Positions 50,698 through 62,264 of a stretch of 64,000 bases of DNA are shown here, piece by piece; within the stretch, counting starts at the first letter, position 1, and each line of letters starts with the position of its first letter. The stretch is from Lepturacanthus savala (lineage: Eukaryota; Chordata; Actinopteri; Scombriformes; Trichiuridae), in NCBI GenBank assembly GCA_030544235.1, contig CM060470.1, forward strand, positions 7,194,856-7,258,855, in the 5' to 3' direction. The notes under the pieces are model-generated. The model was not told the origin of the DNA. It searched no databases and saw nothing but the letters and a program-made list of their open reading frames with translations. The translations under genes were made by a program, and so were the position numbers.

Positions 50698-52460
50698 ATG
50701 GGAAAGGTTTGTGTTTCATTTTACATTATTCGTGACCTTTTTCTTTTCCTCATGTACAAACAATGCCTGTGTCCAAAATGTGCCGAATGTGACGGGTTTG
50801 GCTCATTCTGCTCCATCAGATCATCTTCTATGAGGACAGGAACTTCGGAGGCCGTCACTATGAATGCATGAGCGACTGCTCTGACCTGCACTCCATGTTC
50901 GACCGCTGCCGGTCCATCCGGGTGGAGAGCGGCATGTTCATGATCTACGACCGCCCCGCCTTCATGGGAAAACAGTACCTCATGAGGAGGGGGGAGTACT
51001 CCGACTACATGGGCATGACAGGCATGAATGACTGTGTCAGGTCCTGCCGCATGATCCCCATGGTAAGACCGTCTGTACAGCGGCAACTTTAACCACTTAA
51101 GCCCCAGGCCTATTTTTTTTTTTTTAATAGTTTTCCTGCTATAAATGATAATAAATATGAAATATCTCTACAAGCACAAAGGTTATTAAACTGGGTGTCA
51201 AAAGAAAGGTGTCTACAGAAGTGTCAGAATCAATTTATGTTGCTGTGAGAGAGCAAATATATCTAGAATATTGAAAAAAAATCTAAAAATGTGTTTCATT
51301 ACAGATAAAATACTTAAATTAAAATGTAAAACAAGACAAAACTGGCACAAATCAGAAAACAAAAAACTTGAAATAGGCTAAAAACTGCAATGCATTCATA
51401 AATAACAGTTCATTATTTGTCCATAAAATCATAGAAATTATAGAATCATTACAGAACATGAAGAATATATTCTGTAAGATGATTATACAGGACCCAATTA
51501 AATAATCACACAATCAGCTCAAATATAAACTAAATATCAAAATATTGGTTCGTTAAAACCCTACTACTGATATTATATTAAACTATTTTCTTATTGTATT
51601 GATAATGTGGATATTGTTGATGCTGTAACAGTAACAGAGTAACAGTGTGTTTCACTACAGTACTTTATTTAGTGTTGTAGCTGAGGTTTTCTCATGCAAC
51701 ATATGCATAAAACTCAATTTTGGTTTTAACAGGATAAGAAACAAAAAGTTTGTCAATCCCTTTGATATAAACATTAAACTGCAACTAAACCGTTTATATT
51801 AGGAAATTAAGGCCATATGTGTAGATAATCAATAACAAAACATATATTTGATCATAATCAAACCAAAAATTAACTTCTTTAAAAAACTAAACAATTTATT
51901 ATATGGTTTCAGGATTATTTAAGCAGCCTGTCCCCTAATATTAGGCAGGAATTGATGTATGCAATAAAGACGTTGAAGGGATTCTGAGTTTACATGCAGA
52001 CTTGTATCATATAAATAATCTATTGGAAGTGAAGGTTACCTCTTAGGCAAATCAAAAAGGTCAATTTACAGTAGGAACAAAACTTTTTTAAAAATACTTT
52101 AATTTGAGTTTTATCAGAAATGAGTTGTCTTTTCAAATCAAATTTGTAGATTTGACTTTTAGAAATTCTGTCTCTCTGCTTCAGCACAGCAGCAACTTCC
52201 GGATGAGGCTGTACGAGCACTTCGACATGGAAGGCGAAGTGATGGAGCTGGGCGACGACTGCCCGAACGTCATGGACCGTTTCCACAGCTCCAACTTCAA
52301 CTCCTGCAGCGTGCTGGACGGCCACTGGCTGCTGTACGAGCAGCCCAACTACAGGGGCCGCCACTACTACCTGAGGCCCGGCCAGTACAGGAGCTTCAGC
52401 GAGTGGAGCGCCGCCACCTCCAGGGTCGGCTCCATCAGGCGCCTCGTCGGGGACCTCTAA
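50698..52460 (+). CDS. crygm: Gamma-M crystallin 2 of 6
   Basis: Exons: 50698-50706 (MGK), 50820-51062 and 52185-52460, 175 residues. Intron 1 is only 113 bp. The N domain opens IIFYEDRNFGGRHYECMSDC and has the Met-rich segment RPAFMGKQYLMRRGEYSDYM; the C domain holds FRMRLYEHFDMEGEVMEL and ends VGSIRRLVGDL. The methionines in place of the usual aromatic residues are typical of fish gamma-M, which suits the dense fish lens. The first exon is short; I chose it because ATGGGAAAG|GTTTGT matches the MGK exon of copies 3-6. Intron 2 carries a dispersed repeat at 51088-51620. AATAAA is at 52516. Confidence 0.9.
51088..51620. repeat. Dispersed repeat family A, copy 3
   Basis: Begins TTTAACCACTTAAGCC about 25 bp after the exon 2 donor of crystallin 2. 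It is collinear with the copies at 19538 and 28035, including CAGAGCAAATAT-like, AAGATGATTATACAGGACCC and CTACTACTGATATTATATTA words. Confidence 0.75.
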
Positions 52461-53536
52461 AGACAGGAGGGCGGCCCTTGTGAAATGTCTTCTCTTTGCC
52501 TTGTTTCACACGCTGAATAAAATGGCGTCGGTGCTCACGTGTTTTCGGTTTTGTTCTTGCTCTCTGCGTCTGGAGGGCATGTTTTCCCGCGAGGACGTGT
52601 CGGGGTCGTGGCCTGACGTCCCGACTCTCATCAGAGGCTTGAATAAAATACTGCGAGCGCTGACACATGCCACATGAGACTCAAGCGTTATCTATTGTTA
52701 AAGCTAAAGGAATCTGCTTTTCCACCTTCTCACTCTCTAAATTTGTTGAAAAACTGAGGTTCTGGAAGTTGAGAAAACTGTCTCATCACAAGATCAGTTC
52801 AGAAGATGCTGTGAAGTTTTCATCATCACATGATCTTCATCAGAAGGTGTCATGGAAACAGTCAAATGTGAACCTCACCTTTAGAGACAATTTAATTCCT
52901 TAAAATGCTCAGAAATAAACAATGACAAGCATGTAATATGATCAAAAGTGGATGAACAGATATAGTTTTCTCTACTTTTAAATGGACATTGTATTAGCAA
53001 AGAACAAATATCAAATTCTGTATAAATCCATCCCATCCTAAATTAAATAAGGGTTGAAACATATACTTTTACTCTTCTAATGGGTGTAGACATTGTATTT
53101 ATGTGTGTGAAATAGAAGGTGAATGAAATAATTCCACCAGAGGGCAGTGGTAGAGAGTTGAAATGCTAGATAACAATACTAACAATACAAAACTGACCTT
53201 TGGAGGTATAGAGTTAAATTAGTGAATGTAGATAAGTCTTTGATTGAAGTTAAAGTGATGGAAGAACAACAAACAAAAAAATCACAGGGTCAAAATTATC
53301 CAAATTAGAAAATAACAGCGCTTATTTTAGTGGTAGTGCCAGCCATTCAGTGACGACAAAAAGAGCAAAAACCCTTTTGCCACAACACGAAGCCCAAACA
53401 AGCGGTCAGCTCTCACCTGTAACTCACACATGTAACTCCTAAACACCTCTTCAGGACAGCACAGAGGCACGGATGCCAAAGATTCCTGGCTATTACAATA
53501 TGAATGACACATGCAGAGTCTGCATTTCACATTCAC
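52461..53536. other. Spacer between crystallins 2 and 3
   Basis: Short 3' UTR of crystallin 2, then AT-rich sequence. The start (to about 52650) is unusually GC-rich for a spacer. No gene or clear repeat seen. Confidence 0.6.
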
Positions 53537-53544
53537 TATATATG
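53537..53544 (+). promoter_or_regulatory. TATA box of crystallin 3
   Basis: TATATATG lies 69 bp before the ATG. The TTTGAATAACAA block is not clearly present here; only a degenerate TTACAATATGAATGAC is seen at about 53503-53518. Confidence 0.55.
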
Positions 53545-53605
53545 TAATAGGTGGGAGTCTTCAAAGAGCAGGATGGAACACACAGGGCCATGCAAACCGG
53601 CCACC

Positions 53606-54876
53606 ATGGGCAAGGTAAACACCACCAGCAGAGGAGGGGGCTGGGGGGGGAGGGGTCAGATATCATTTATGTCACATGTAAAAAAAAACAAAAACGTATT
53701 GAACAGATCTAAAAGAATTAACTAACACTAATAATTCTAATAATGGAACATGGATGCCATGTTGCCAGAAACAGGGAATTAACGTTGTAAATGTCTATCG
53801 TATGATTTCGATCAGTGAAATTATGATTTCCATGTCCAGATTATCTTTTATGAGGACAAGAACTTCAAAGGACGCCACTATGAGTGCCACAGCGACTGTG
53901 CCGACTTGATGTGCGTCCTCAGCCGCTGCAACTCCATCAGGGTGCCGAGCGGCTCCTTCATGATCTACGAAAAGCCCGACTACAACGGGGACCAGTACTA
54001 CCTGAAGAGAGGAGAGTTTCCCGACTACCAGCACTGGATGGGAGTCAACGACTTAGTCAGCTCCTGCCGACTCATCCCCACGGTGAGATTCTGCCTCCGA
54101 AGACGAGATTTTGACAAAAAAACAGGGTTACACAGACGTGTTAGTATAATGATATAGTGATAAATAGATTTAAATATATTGATTCAATGCAGATTCCATC
54201 CCAGAACAAAATTCCTCATTTAAAAGCACATTATATTCCATTTGGTTTCAATTTCCCTACTACTGTTACGTTTCCTTCAGAGAATTACAAAATTTGAGTC
54301 TGATTCTGAGCTAAATATTTTTCCTTAAGAGTAAAATCATGAAATATTGAGCTAATGTTAACAGGTCTGAAAGTATGTCAACGCATGCAACATGCAATCC
54401 ATCAACAATTATTGATTAATTCATTATATATTGCTATAACATATTGGATAATACATATTCATAGTTATTATTGATACTTTTATACACCTTTTAACACCTT
54501 TTAATGATTCATAGGGCAAAATTTGAATTATTCTGAAAATAACAGTATCTGTGTCTAAATCCTATGCCATACCGAATGAGTCCACATTCCCCTTTTGAAT
54601 CAGGAACTCGGGTCATTCAACGTACGCCTGTATGAGCGATTAGAGTTCGGAGGCCTCATGATGGATCTGGTGGAAGACTGCCCCTCCGTCATGGACCGCT
54701 TCCACATAAACGACATCTTCTCCTGCAACGTGACCAACGGCAACTGGCTTTTCTACGAGCGTCCAAACTACCGGGGAAAGATGTACCTGATACGGCCCGG
54801 AGAATACAAGAGGTTCAGCGAGTGGGGTGGGAGGACCGCCAGGGTCGGCTCCATCAAACGCATCATGGACTACTGA
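53606..54876 (+). CDS. crygm: Gamma-M crystallin 3 of 6
   Basis: Exons: 53606-53614 (MGK), 53840-54082 and 54604-54876, 174 residues. N domain: IIFYEDKNFKGRHYECHSDC, SGSFMIYEKPDYNGDQYYLK. C domain: FNVRLYERLEFGGLMMDL, GNWLFYERPNYRGKMYLI. It departs from its neighbours at several otherwise constant sites. VESG becomes VPSG, the following Cys becomes Ser, and DLHSYF-type residues become DLMCVL. The connecting residues ELGS replace YRGS/HRGQ. All splice sites and the frame are intact, so this is divergence and not decay. Confidence 0.91.
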
Positions 54877-55687
54877 TTTGCTTTAAGGATCCCAAAGAGG
54901 GAGTTTGTGGAGAATCTTGGTGCTGAGATCATAGCCAGTCAACAACACTTTAAAATACTGAAGGCCCAGGATGGAGGTGGTGATACATGTGGTGATATTT
55001 GGTCATTATACAAGATCTCAGTGTCCTGAAGGGCTCTGAAATATGAATCCCAATCAGAATGGTATATTTCCTGATTCTTGGATTATGGACTCAAAAAAGA
55101 GACTCATTGGAAAAAACTCAAGAGCAGCAACACGTTTTTTTTATCTTGTTTTTGATCAAATACACCATTGTAATAACCCGATTGGCAAATGGAGTCTTCA
55201 AGGTCCATTACATTGTGAGAAGGACCTCAAAGATACTATCAATACTATAAAAAAAACACGCCTTTAGTTGTGAATACTGTAACCTTTAGGACAAACGTCC
55301 ACGGATGGCTTCTTACTATAGAAGTAAGCTGATAAATGATGTAAGAGTGAGAGATTTATGTAAATACTTCAGAAAATGTTATTCTACCTCAGGTATTATG
55401 CCACTTTAACATTAAAAAGATGTTCTCAAAATGTCTCCAAGATCATGAATTGTATAGATTTGCATGTGACGTCTATTAAATATCCATATAACCTATCTGC
55501 TGATGCCGTGCAGCGCAACCTCTATCAATCTAGTATACGGTGGCATTTTCGTCGGGGGAAATTGTGATGAACATGGAAGAAAGAACAATAAATCATTACA
55601 CACCAAGAGTCATCTATACATAAACAGATTTTCCCACTCGCACCCACACACCCCCACCCTTGATCTATCATCACTGTGAGGGATATA
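54877..55687. other. Spacer between crystallins 3 and 4
   Basis: 3' flank of crystallin 3 and upstream region of crystallin 4. No gene seen. Confidence 0.6.
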
Positions 55688-55755
55688 TTTAAATGACAAT
55701 ACTTTATGCTGTGCAATCACGCAGCTGCCTTTTCTTTCTCTTTTTTTTTATAAAG
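55688..55755 (+). promoter_or_regulatory. Core promoter of crystallin 4
   Basis: TTTAAATGACAATACTTT begins at 55688, a variant of the block seen at copy 5 (TTTGAATAACAATACTTT). TATAAAG begins at 55749, 67 bp before the ATG. Confidence 0.55.
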
Positions 55756-55815
55756 CACAGTGGCTTGGCTCAGAGACAGCATTGAACGGTATTACACTTT
55801 GATGCCAACGTAACC

Positions 55816-56694
55816 ATGGGAAAGGTAAAGATAATTAAATGTTATGTTTGTGCTCTTTACATGCAGATTTTTATAGTTGTAGTGTTTTTTCCTTTTTAAT
55901 CTCTGCTCTGCTACGCATCCGCAGCTTTAGAGGTAAACTTTCTTTAACTTTCTTATGCGTTGGTTGCTTTTTGCAGATCATATTCTACGAGGACAGAAAC
56001 TTCCAGGGGCGCTCTCATGAGTGCAGCAGCGACTGTGCAGACCTCCACTCCTACTTCAACAGGTGCAACTCCATCAAGGTGGAGAGCGGCTGCTTCATGG
56101 TGTACGAGAGGCCCAACTACATGGGCAATCAGTACTACCTGAGGAGAGGGGAGTACTCCGACAACCAGCGTGTCATCGGCATGAACGACTGTGTCAGGTC
56201 GTGCCGCATGATCCCCCAGGTATGTCATGTAATGATTCTGTAAGCATTGTCATGAGTAATAGACAGATGTAGCTTTAATTTGTGGCATAGTTTAATGTTT
56301 TCTTTTTGGCGAATCAAGAGCTATAACTCAGTAGTGAAGTGGACCGTTCCAAGTAAAATATCCCTGGATGCAGCTGTGTCTATATCAGACTTTAACAGAG
56401 TCTTTCGTCCTGTGCCAGTACCAAGGCTCCTACAAGATCAGGGTTTACGAGCGCTCCGACATGTCCGGCCAGATGCACGAGCTGATGGAGGACTGCCCGA
56501 ACGTCCAGGACCACCTCAGCATGACCGACTTCAACTCCTGCAGCGTGATGCACGGCCACTGGCTGATGTACGAGCAGCCCAACTACAAGGGCAGGGTGTA
56601 CTACCTGAGGCCCGGCGAGTACAGGAGATACAGCGACTGGGGCGGCGTCAGCCCGAGGGTCGGCTCCCTCAGGAGGATCACCGACTTCAATTGA
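55816..56694 (+). CDS. crygm: Gamma-M crystallin 4 of 6
   Basis: Exons: 55816-55824 (MGK), 55977-56219 and 56419-56694, 175 residues. It opens IIFYEDRNFQGRSHECSSDC, with SGCFMVYERPNYMGNQYYLR in the N domain. YKIRVYERSDMSGQMHEL, GHWLMYEQPNYKGRVYYL and VGSLRRITDFN are in the C domain. It has the shortest gene span of the cluster (introns of 152 and 199 bp). The C domain is closest by eye to copy 2. AATAAA is at 56751. Confidence 0.92.
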
Positions 56695-58084
56695 GCGGAA
56701 TGCTTCTTTTAAAAATGCGTTATTTTCAGCCAAATTTAAATGGTTTTGCTAATAAACTGACTGCTAAATAAAACATGAATATCTCGTTCTCTGTATCTGA
56801 CAGTTCTCAGCATTGGTTTACTGACAATTCACTAATTCAGCCACTAGAATTAATACAAAACATCACATTTACATCATTTTCTTCAGAAGATTTTTTTTTG
56901 CATTAGTAGGCTAAAGACTGCATCTACTATAGAATACGATTAGCTTGTACACTGTAGTTTAATCTCCTCTCTGCTTTAGTGTATCCCAAACAATGTCAGA
57001 ATTCCTGCAGATTGTGCCCCCAAAGGATAAGCTGGTTTCTGTGGTGGTGGCATTAAGTCAGTAATACAGTCAGACTGGAGAGTGTGGGAAGGGAATATCA
57101 CAAAGGCAATGATTCTGGACAGACCTGGCAGTGATTTATAGAATAGATGCAAATAGTAAAGGATCAGGGCGGATCTAATAACCCAGGTCACATAGTAATA
57201 TATCAAATATATAATATAAATATAAGATAGTATAAAATAGCACAAACACAGCATAAGGGCAGTTTAAATGCTACTCCCTAAGCTCCAAGATTTCACCAAA
57301 TAAAAAAGTGACCTGAGATGATGAACGTGAAATCAGAACTTTATGACAAAGACATAATTCCTCTCCTTTGAATTTTTGTTTAAAAACAAAACAATAAAGA
57401 ACTTTAAATGATCAGAACATTCACATTCTGTTTATGGTTGTCTTAATTTATGACAAAGTTCAGATGTTGTATAGGGTCCAAGTATCGATTCCCACAAAAT
57501 GTACTTTCTATACCAGAAAACAAAGATTCATTATCTGTGTTCATAATAAAAACAAATATTATAACAGGGGATGTCATGTTACTAAATATGTGACATTAAG
57601 TTATTCAGTAAGTGTAAGTTAACATAAGTTTACATTTTAATATTGACATAAGTACTAAATTCTACATCATGATATTCACATACAGGTTAAACGATTAGGA
57701 TACTACATATAGTTTTTAGTCCCTGCATTTTGATTAACATCAGTCACCAAGCTGTAATGTTTATGTAGTTTTCCATCTGTATGAAGCTATATCAATAGTA
57801 CAGCAGTCAGGCAAATGAGTAAGTATATGTAATTAAACTAACAAGTCAAACAATGGCATAAATGAATAGAAGATTTGCTAAATCTGGACCAAAAATCCAG
57901 GCAACATGCTAATTTACAGTGTACTGTTACAGGGGAATGCTTCAAAGAGTCAAATATGGCTGTGAGACATCAAGGGAATTGTAGTCCATTAAGTCCAAAC
58001 TGTCACATAGTAGAAAAAAATGCCATAACACACCTGGAGTCATGGGAGAAGTGTCAGTAAATGAATTAAAAGTTGACATCAACA

Positions 58085-58169
<85 letters not shown>

Positions 58170-58552
58170 CAGTGTATTCTATAGTGTACAAATTCTAATA
58201 AACTCTTTACGTCCAGTGTGGCATACAGTACAGACCAACAGCGCAGTACAGACTTACTTATTTGCATACAGTGGGTTGCTCAGGTAGAGCAGTAGGGAGA
58301 GTGAATGGCTTCCTGCTCTGTTACACAACATATTTAATGCGAAAGGGCTGTTCCATATTGTTCTGCAGCCATTGTCCACTGGATGTGTGGATACCATACT
58401 AGTCTTTTCCTTTGTCCATGCATGTCAAAACACCAAACCAGTTAATTATTTATCCTTTTTTTCAAATACAAATCCATATTTCTGACCCAATGTTGTCCTC
58501 CAACAAAAAGGTAAACATGTGCCAGTAGCCTTCAATTATAACTATGAGAGAA
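56695..58552. other. Spacer between crystallins 4 and 5
   Basis: AT-rich, with the CA array as the only clear feature. No crystallin remnant was recognised. Confidence 0.6.
58085..58165. repeat. (CA)n microsatellite, about 80 bp
   Basis: Uninterrupted run between crystallins 4 and 5. Confidence 0.98.
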
Positions 58553-58594
58553 TTTGAATAACAATACTTTGTTTGTCAAGAGGCAGTATAAAAA
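58553..58594 (+). promoter_or_regulatory. Core promoter of crystallin 5
   Basis: TTTGAATAACAATACTTTGT starts at 58553 and contains AACAAT and CTTTGTT, two SOX-type half sites. TATAAAAA starts at 58587, 44 bp before the ATG. Confidence 0.65.
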
Positions 58595-58630
58595 GCCCTG
58601 AAAACATGGGGAATCTCTCCAACGGAGACC

Positions 58631-59522
58631 ATGGGCAAGGTAAGTACTGTTTTTCCCTCTCTGCTCAGAATAAACATAAGTATGAAACCTGTCAATTTGC
58701 TCTCATTATATTTTATGTTGAATAAGCGACTAAATTCTTATCCTCCCTTTTGGCTGAAACCTGTAACAAGGCAAAGTTGACCCACAGCTCATCTGCTTCT
58801 TTCTCCCACCAGATTATCTTTTACGAGGACAAGAACTTCCAAGGTCGGAGCTATGAGTGCAGCAACGACTGCACGGACCTTCACACGTACTTCAGCCGCT
58901 GCAACTCCATCCGGGTGGAGAGCGGCTGCTTCATGATCTACGAGCGACCCAACTTCATGGGCCACCAGTACTTCATGAGAAGGGGCGAGTACTCCGACTA
59001 CCAGAGATGGATGGGCTTCAGTAGCTGTATCCGCTCTTGCCGGATGATCCCGTTGGTAAGTGGATTATCACCCTGGAAGACAGAAAAGACGACGGAAGGC
59101 TGCTCGAGAATCATTTCAGCTCTTGTTTTAGAGTCAAATCATGAAGTAAAGACGCCTTGATTTATAGTTTGTGTCTCTCATTGAATCTAACTGGCCTCAG
59201 TCTTGTCCTGGCACGATTTGATTTAGTTCCTCTCCGTTTGATCCCACAGTACCGAGGCTCGTACAGATTGCGCATCTACGAGAAGCCCGACTTCAGCGGC
59301 CACATGATGGAGTTCATGGATGACTGTCCCTGTGTGTCCGACCGTTTCCACCACCGCCACGTCTACTCCAGTAATGTTATGAACGGCTACTGGATCTTCT
59401 ACGAGTACCCCAACTACCGAGGCAGACAGTACTTCCTGAGGACCGGGGAGTACAGGAGGTACCGCGACTGGTGCGCCACCTGCGCCATCGTGGGCTCCTT
59501 CAGGAGGGTCACCGAATTTTAG
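58631..59522 (+). CDS. crygm: Gamma-M crystallin 5 of 6
   Basis: Exons: 58631-58639 (MGK), 58813-59055 and 59250-59522, 174 residues. N domain: IIFYEDKNFQGRSYECSNDC, SGCFMIYERPNFMGHQYFMR. C domain: YRLRIYEKPDFSGHMMEF, GYWIFYEYPNYRGRQYFL, then DWCATCAIVGSFRRVTEF. The C domain resembles copy 1 (DWGATCATTGSFRRITDF), while the N domain resembles copies 2-4, a mosaic relationship. ATTAAA for polyadenylation is near 59572. Confidence 0.92.
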
Positions 59523-61436
59523 CCATCGAGAAGCGAAAAAACCTTGCTGTAAATATCAAACTCTTTGTTTATTAAAGATGTTGAATTTTTAACCTCCTTT
59601 GTGAATGTGTTCTCATTGTTTGTATATCTTGTACTTACTCTGTAATTACCATAAACAAGAGAGTTAAAAAGCGCTCTTGTGTTATTTGTGTTTGTTCCAT
59701 AACTACAGGGAACAGTAGGGGTAAACAGCCTAATTACACTGCAGCCAGTACAAAATGGCAAATAAACTACCCATCAAGTGGGCAACACCACTACTTGTTG
59801 TGACTCACTTATTTTTTCTTGCTTTACTCCAAATATAAGATTTTATTATATTACAAGATTAGCACCAAACTTTCCTTTGGCTGCCTGATATGAAGCCTCA
59901 AAATTCAATTACTACACTCTATTATTTAAAATACTTATTAAATTCCTACAAATCATAATATTTCCAACATGCAATTCAAATTCTTTTTCGTGTACTATAA
60001 AGCATATAAATAAGTCAAAAGTGAGTGAGCGTCTTGGCATTTAAATTCTAATTTAGACATTATGTGATTTTCACCAAATGTTTTTACCAGCACAATTTTA
60101 ATTGTGGTACCCAATTAAAAAATTTGATTTGTGAGCCTTTTTCAGTTTCTGGCATTTTAAAAGCAGAATCGAGTTCAAGTAAAAAGTATTTCTCATAAAT
60201 CCCCCTGTCTCTTATCCACAAACGCACAAATGTTGCTTATTGAGATTCTAGCATTTGAAAGCTTGAAGCTCTGCTCTATATTGTCGTGCAGATACACTTG
60301 TGGGGCCTTCACATCCATTTTTCCTCATCAGATCACAGCTCCTGTCATGCTACTATCCAACTGGAGTTGTTACTGCAGCATAAAGTCACAGTCCCTAATA
60401 GGTCTCCTGCTTGCAAAGAACTTTATTTGGTCAGAAGTGCACAGATAGATATTTGACATATTGTTTAATATAGTATGTTCAGTTGTGTCAGATACTTGAA
60501 GCACTTTATTTACTGCAGGAAACTAAGCTAATCTCATAACAAAACTTTTCTTAAGAAAACTATTTCATAATATCCAGTCTTTACAATGGTTTGTTTTATC
60601 AATTATCACTGAAGCCAGTTTGTTAATTTATTGACCAGTGCTCAATTACTGGATTACTGATCACAATAATGTAAAATGATGAATTCAAGTAGTGATAATG
60701 ACCGTTTTAACAAGTATTTTTTCTTGTCTCAACTGCATTATAATTACATCAAATCAAAACTGATGTTATCAATTAAGTTTTCCTAAAACTGAAATCGAGG
60801 TTTCTTATCAAAATAGTATTTTAAATAAGCAATATGCCTTAGCAATATTTACTTATCACTATACTTTAATACCCATAACCTGCATAATCTGCAATGCAAG
60901 ACAAAAAAAGGGAACAAACCCTCAAACAGTGTTGGTCTATTTTGAGTTCAGTTTTGATGGACTATGTGTCATACAAAAAATGGTTATGCTTAAGTTTATA
61001 TCTATTTCATATCTTGTACCTGTCTGAGCACCTTCCACACTCTCACGGCAATTTCATATTACAGTGCAGACAATCAGTACTGCAGCAAATCAGTAAACAC
61101 ATTAATTTACATCAGACTGCATAAGAAAACGTTCTTGCAATTCTTAAAAGCTGATTTGTTATGAGAGATTGTTGTGGAATGCAAAAATACGTGTGAAGTC
61201 TACATGTTCTGGGTTTCTCATGCGTTTGTATGAGATGTGGCCTGATCGTTCCATCAGTGATGATCAGACCATATGTGGAGAACCTTCTGACTGAGAATGG
61301 AACACACACAAAGCTTATGCTTATAATAGACAATACAGATGAGTGCTGCCAGAAATGTATGGATGAAAAAGCATTGTTACACATTTGTAGGCTCAGTTCA
61401 GCAAAAGTCATACTGCTAATTCATCAGTTTTGGACA
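59523..61436. other. Spacer between crystallins 5 and 6
   Basis: About 1.9 kb of AT-rich sequence with only short ORFs. No gene, pseudogene or defined repeat recognised. Confidence 0.6.
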
Positions 61437-61480
61437 TTTGAATAACAACACATCATGGCCCCCGGATTTTGTATAAAAAG
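61437..61480 (+). promoter_or_regulatory. Core promoter of crystallin 6
   Basis: TTTGAATAACAACACA begins at 61437 and TATAAAAAG at 61472, 75 bp before the ATG. The block is almost identical to that of copy 2. Confidence 0.65.
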
Positions 61481-61546
61481 ACCGTGGAGTCATGGTGATG
61501 GCACAGCGAATTGAACCATCCACTGGGACCCACCTCAACCATCATC

Positions 61547-62264
61547 ATGGGCAAGGTACTGCGATATCAATTAAAAAACCTGAATGCACTGACATGGTTA
61601 GGTTCTTAAACTATGATTTTCCCTCTGTTCTCCGTTTCAGATCACTTTCTACGAGGAGAGGAACTTCCAGGGTCGCTCCTATGACTGCATGAGCGACTGC
61701 GCCGACATGTCCTCCTACATGAGCAGGTGCCATTCCTGCAGGGTGGAGAGCGGCTGCTTCATGGTCTACGAGCGTGCCAACTACATGGGTGGACAGTTCT
61801 TCATGAGGAGGGGCGAGTACGCTGACATGCAGCGCATGATGAGCATGGGAATGATGTTTGACACCATCAGGTCCTGCAGAATGATCCCCTACGTAAGAGA
61901 CCTGATCTAACTCTCATTTAAAGTTGCTTGCATGCTTGTGATTTAAAATGCATGCTCATATTTACGCTTCCAATGTCTTGAATTACAGCACAGAGGCCAG
62001 TTCAGGATGAGGATCTACGAGAGGGAGAACTTCGGTGGTCAGATGTATGAGCTGATGGACGACTGTGACAACATCATGGACCGCTACCGCATGAACGACT
62101 GCCAGTCCTGCAACGTGATGGACGGCCACTGGCTGATGTACGAGCAGCCCCACTACAGAGGCAGGATGATGTACATGAGGCCTGGAGAGTACAGGAGCTT
62201 CAGTAACATGGGCATGAGCGGCATGAGGTGGATGAGCATGAGGCGCATCATGGACATGTGCTAG
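61547..62264 (+). CDS. crygm: Methionine-rich gamma-M crystallin 6 of 6
   Basis: Exons: 61547-61555 (MGK), 61641-61892 and 61989-62264, 178 residues. It opens ITFYEERNFQGRSYDCMSDC. The C domain has FRMRIYERENFGGQMYEL and GHWLMYEQPHYRGRMMYM and ends MRRIMDMC. By my count about 31 of 178 residues are Met, the most extreme in the cluster and like the gamma-M3 type of cyprinids. Exon 2 is 252 nt against 243 nt in the others; the extra three codons fall in MQRMMSMGMMFDT before the conserved RSCRMIP. AATAAA is at 62286-62291. Confidence 0.92.
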
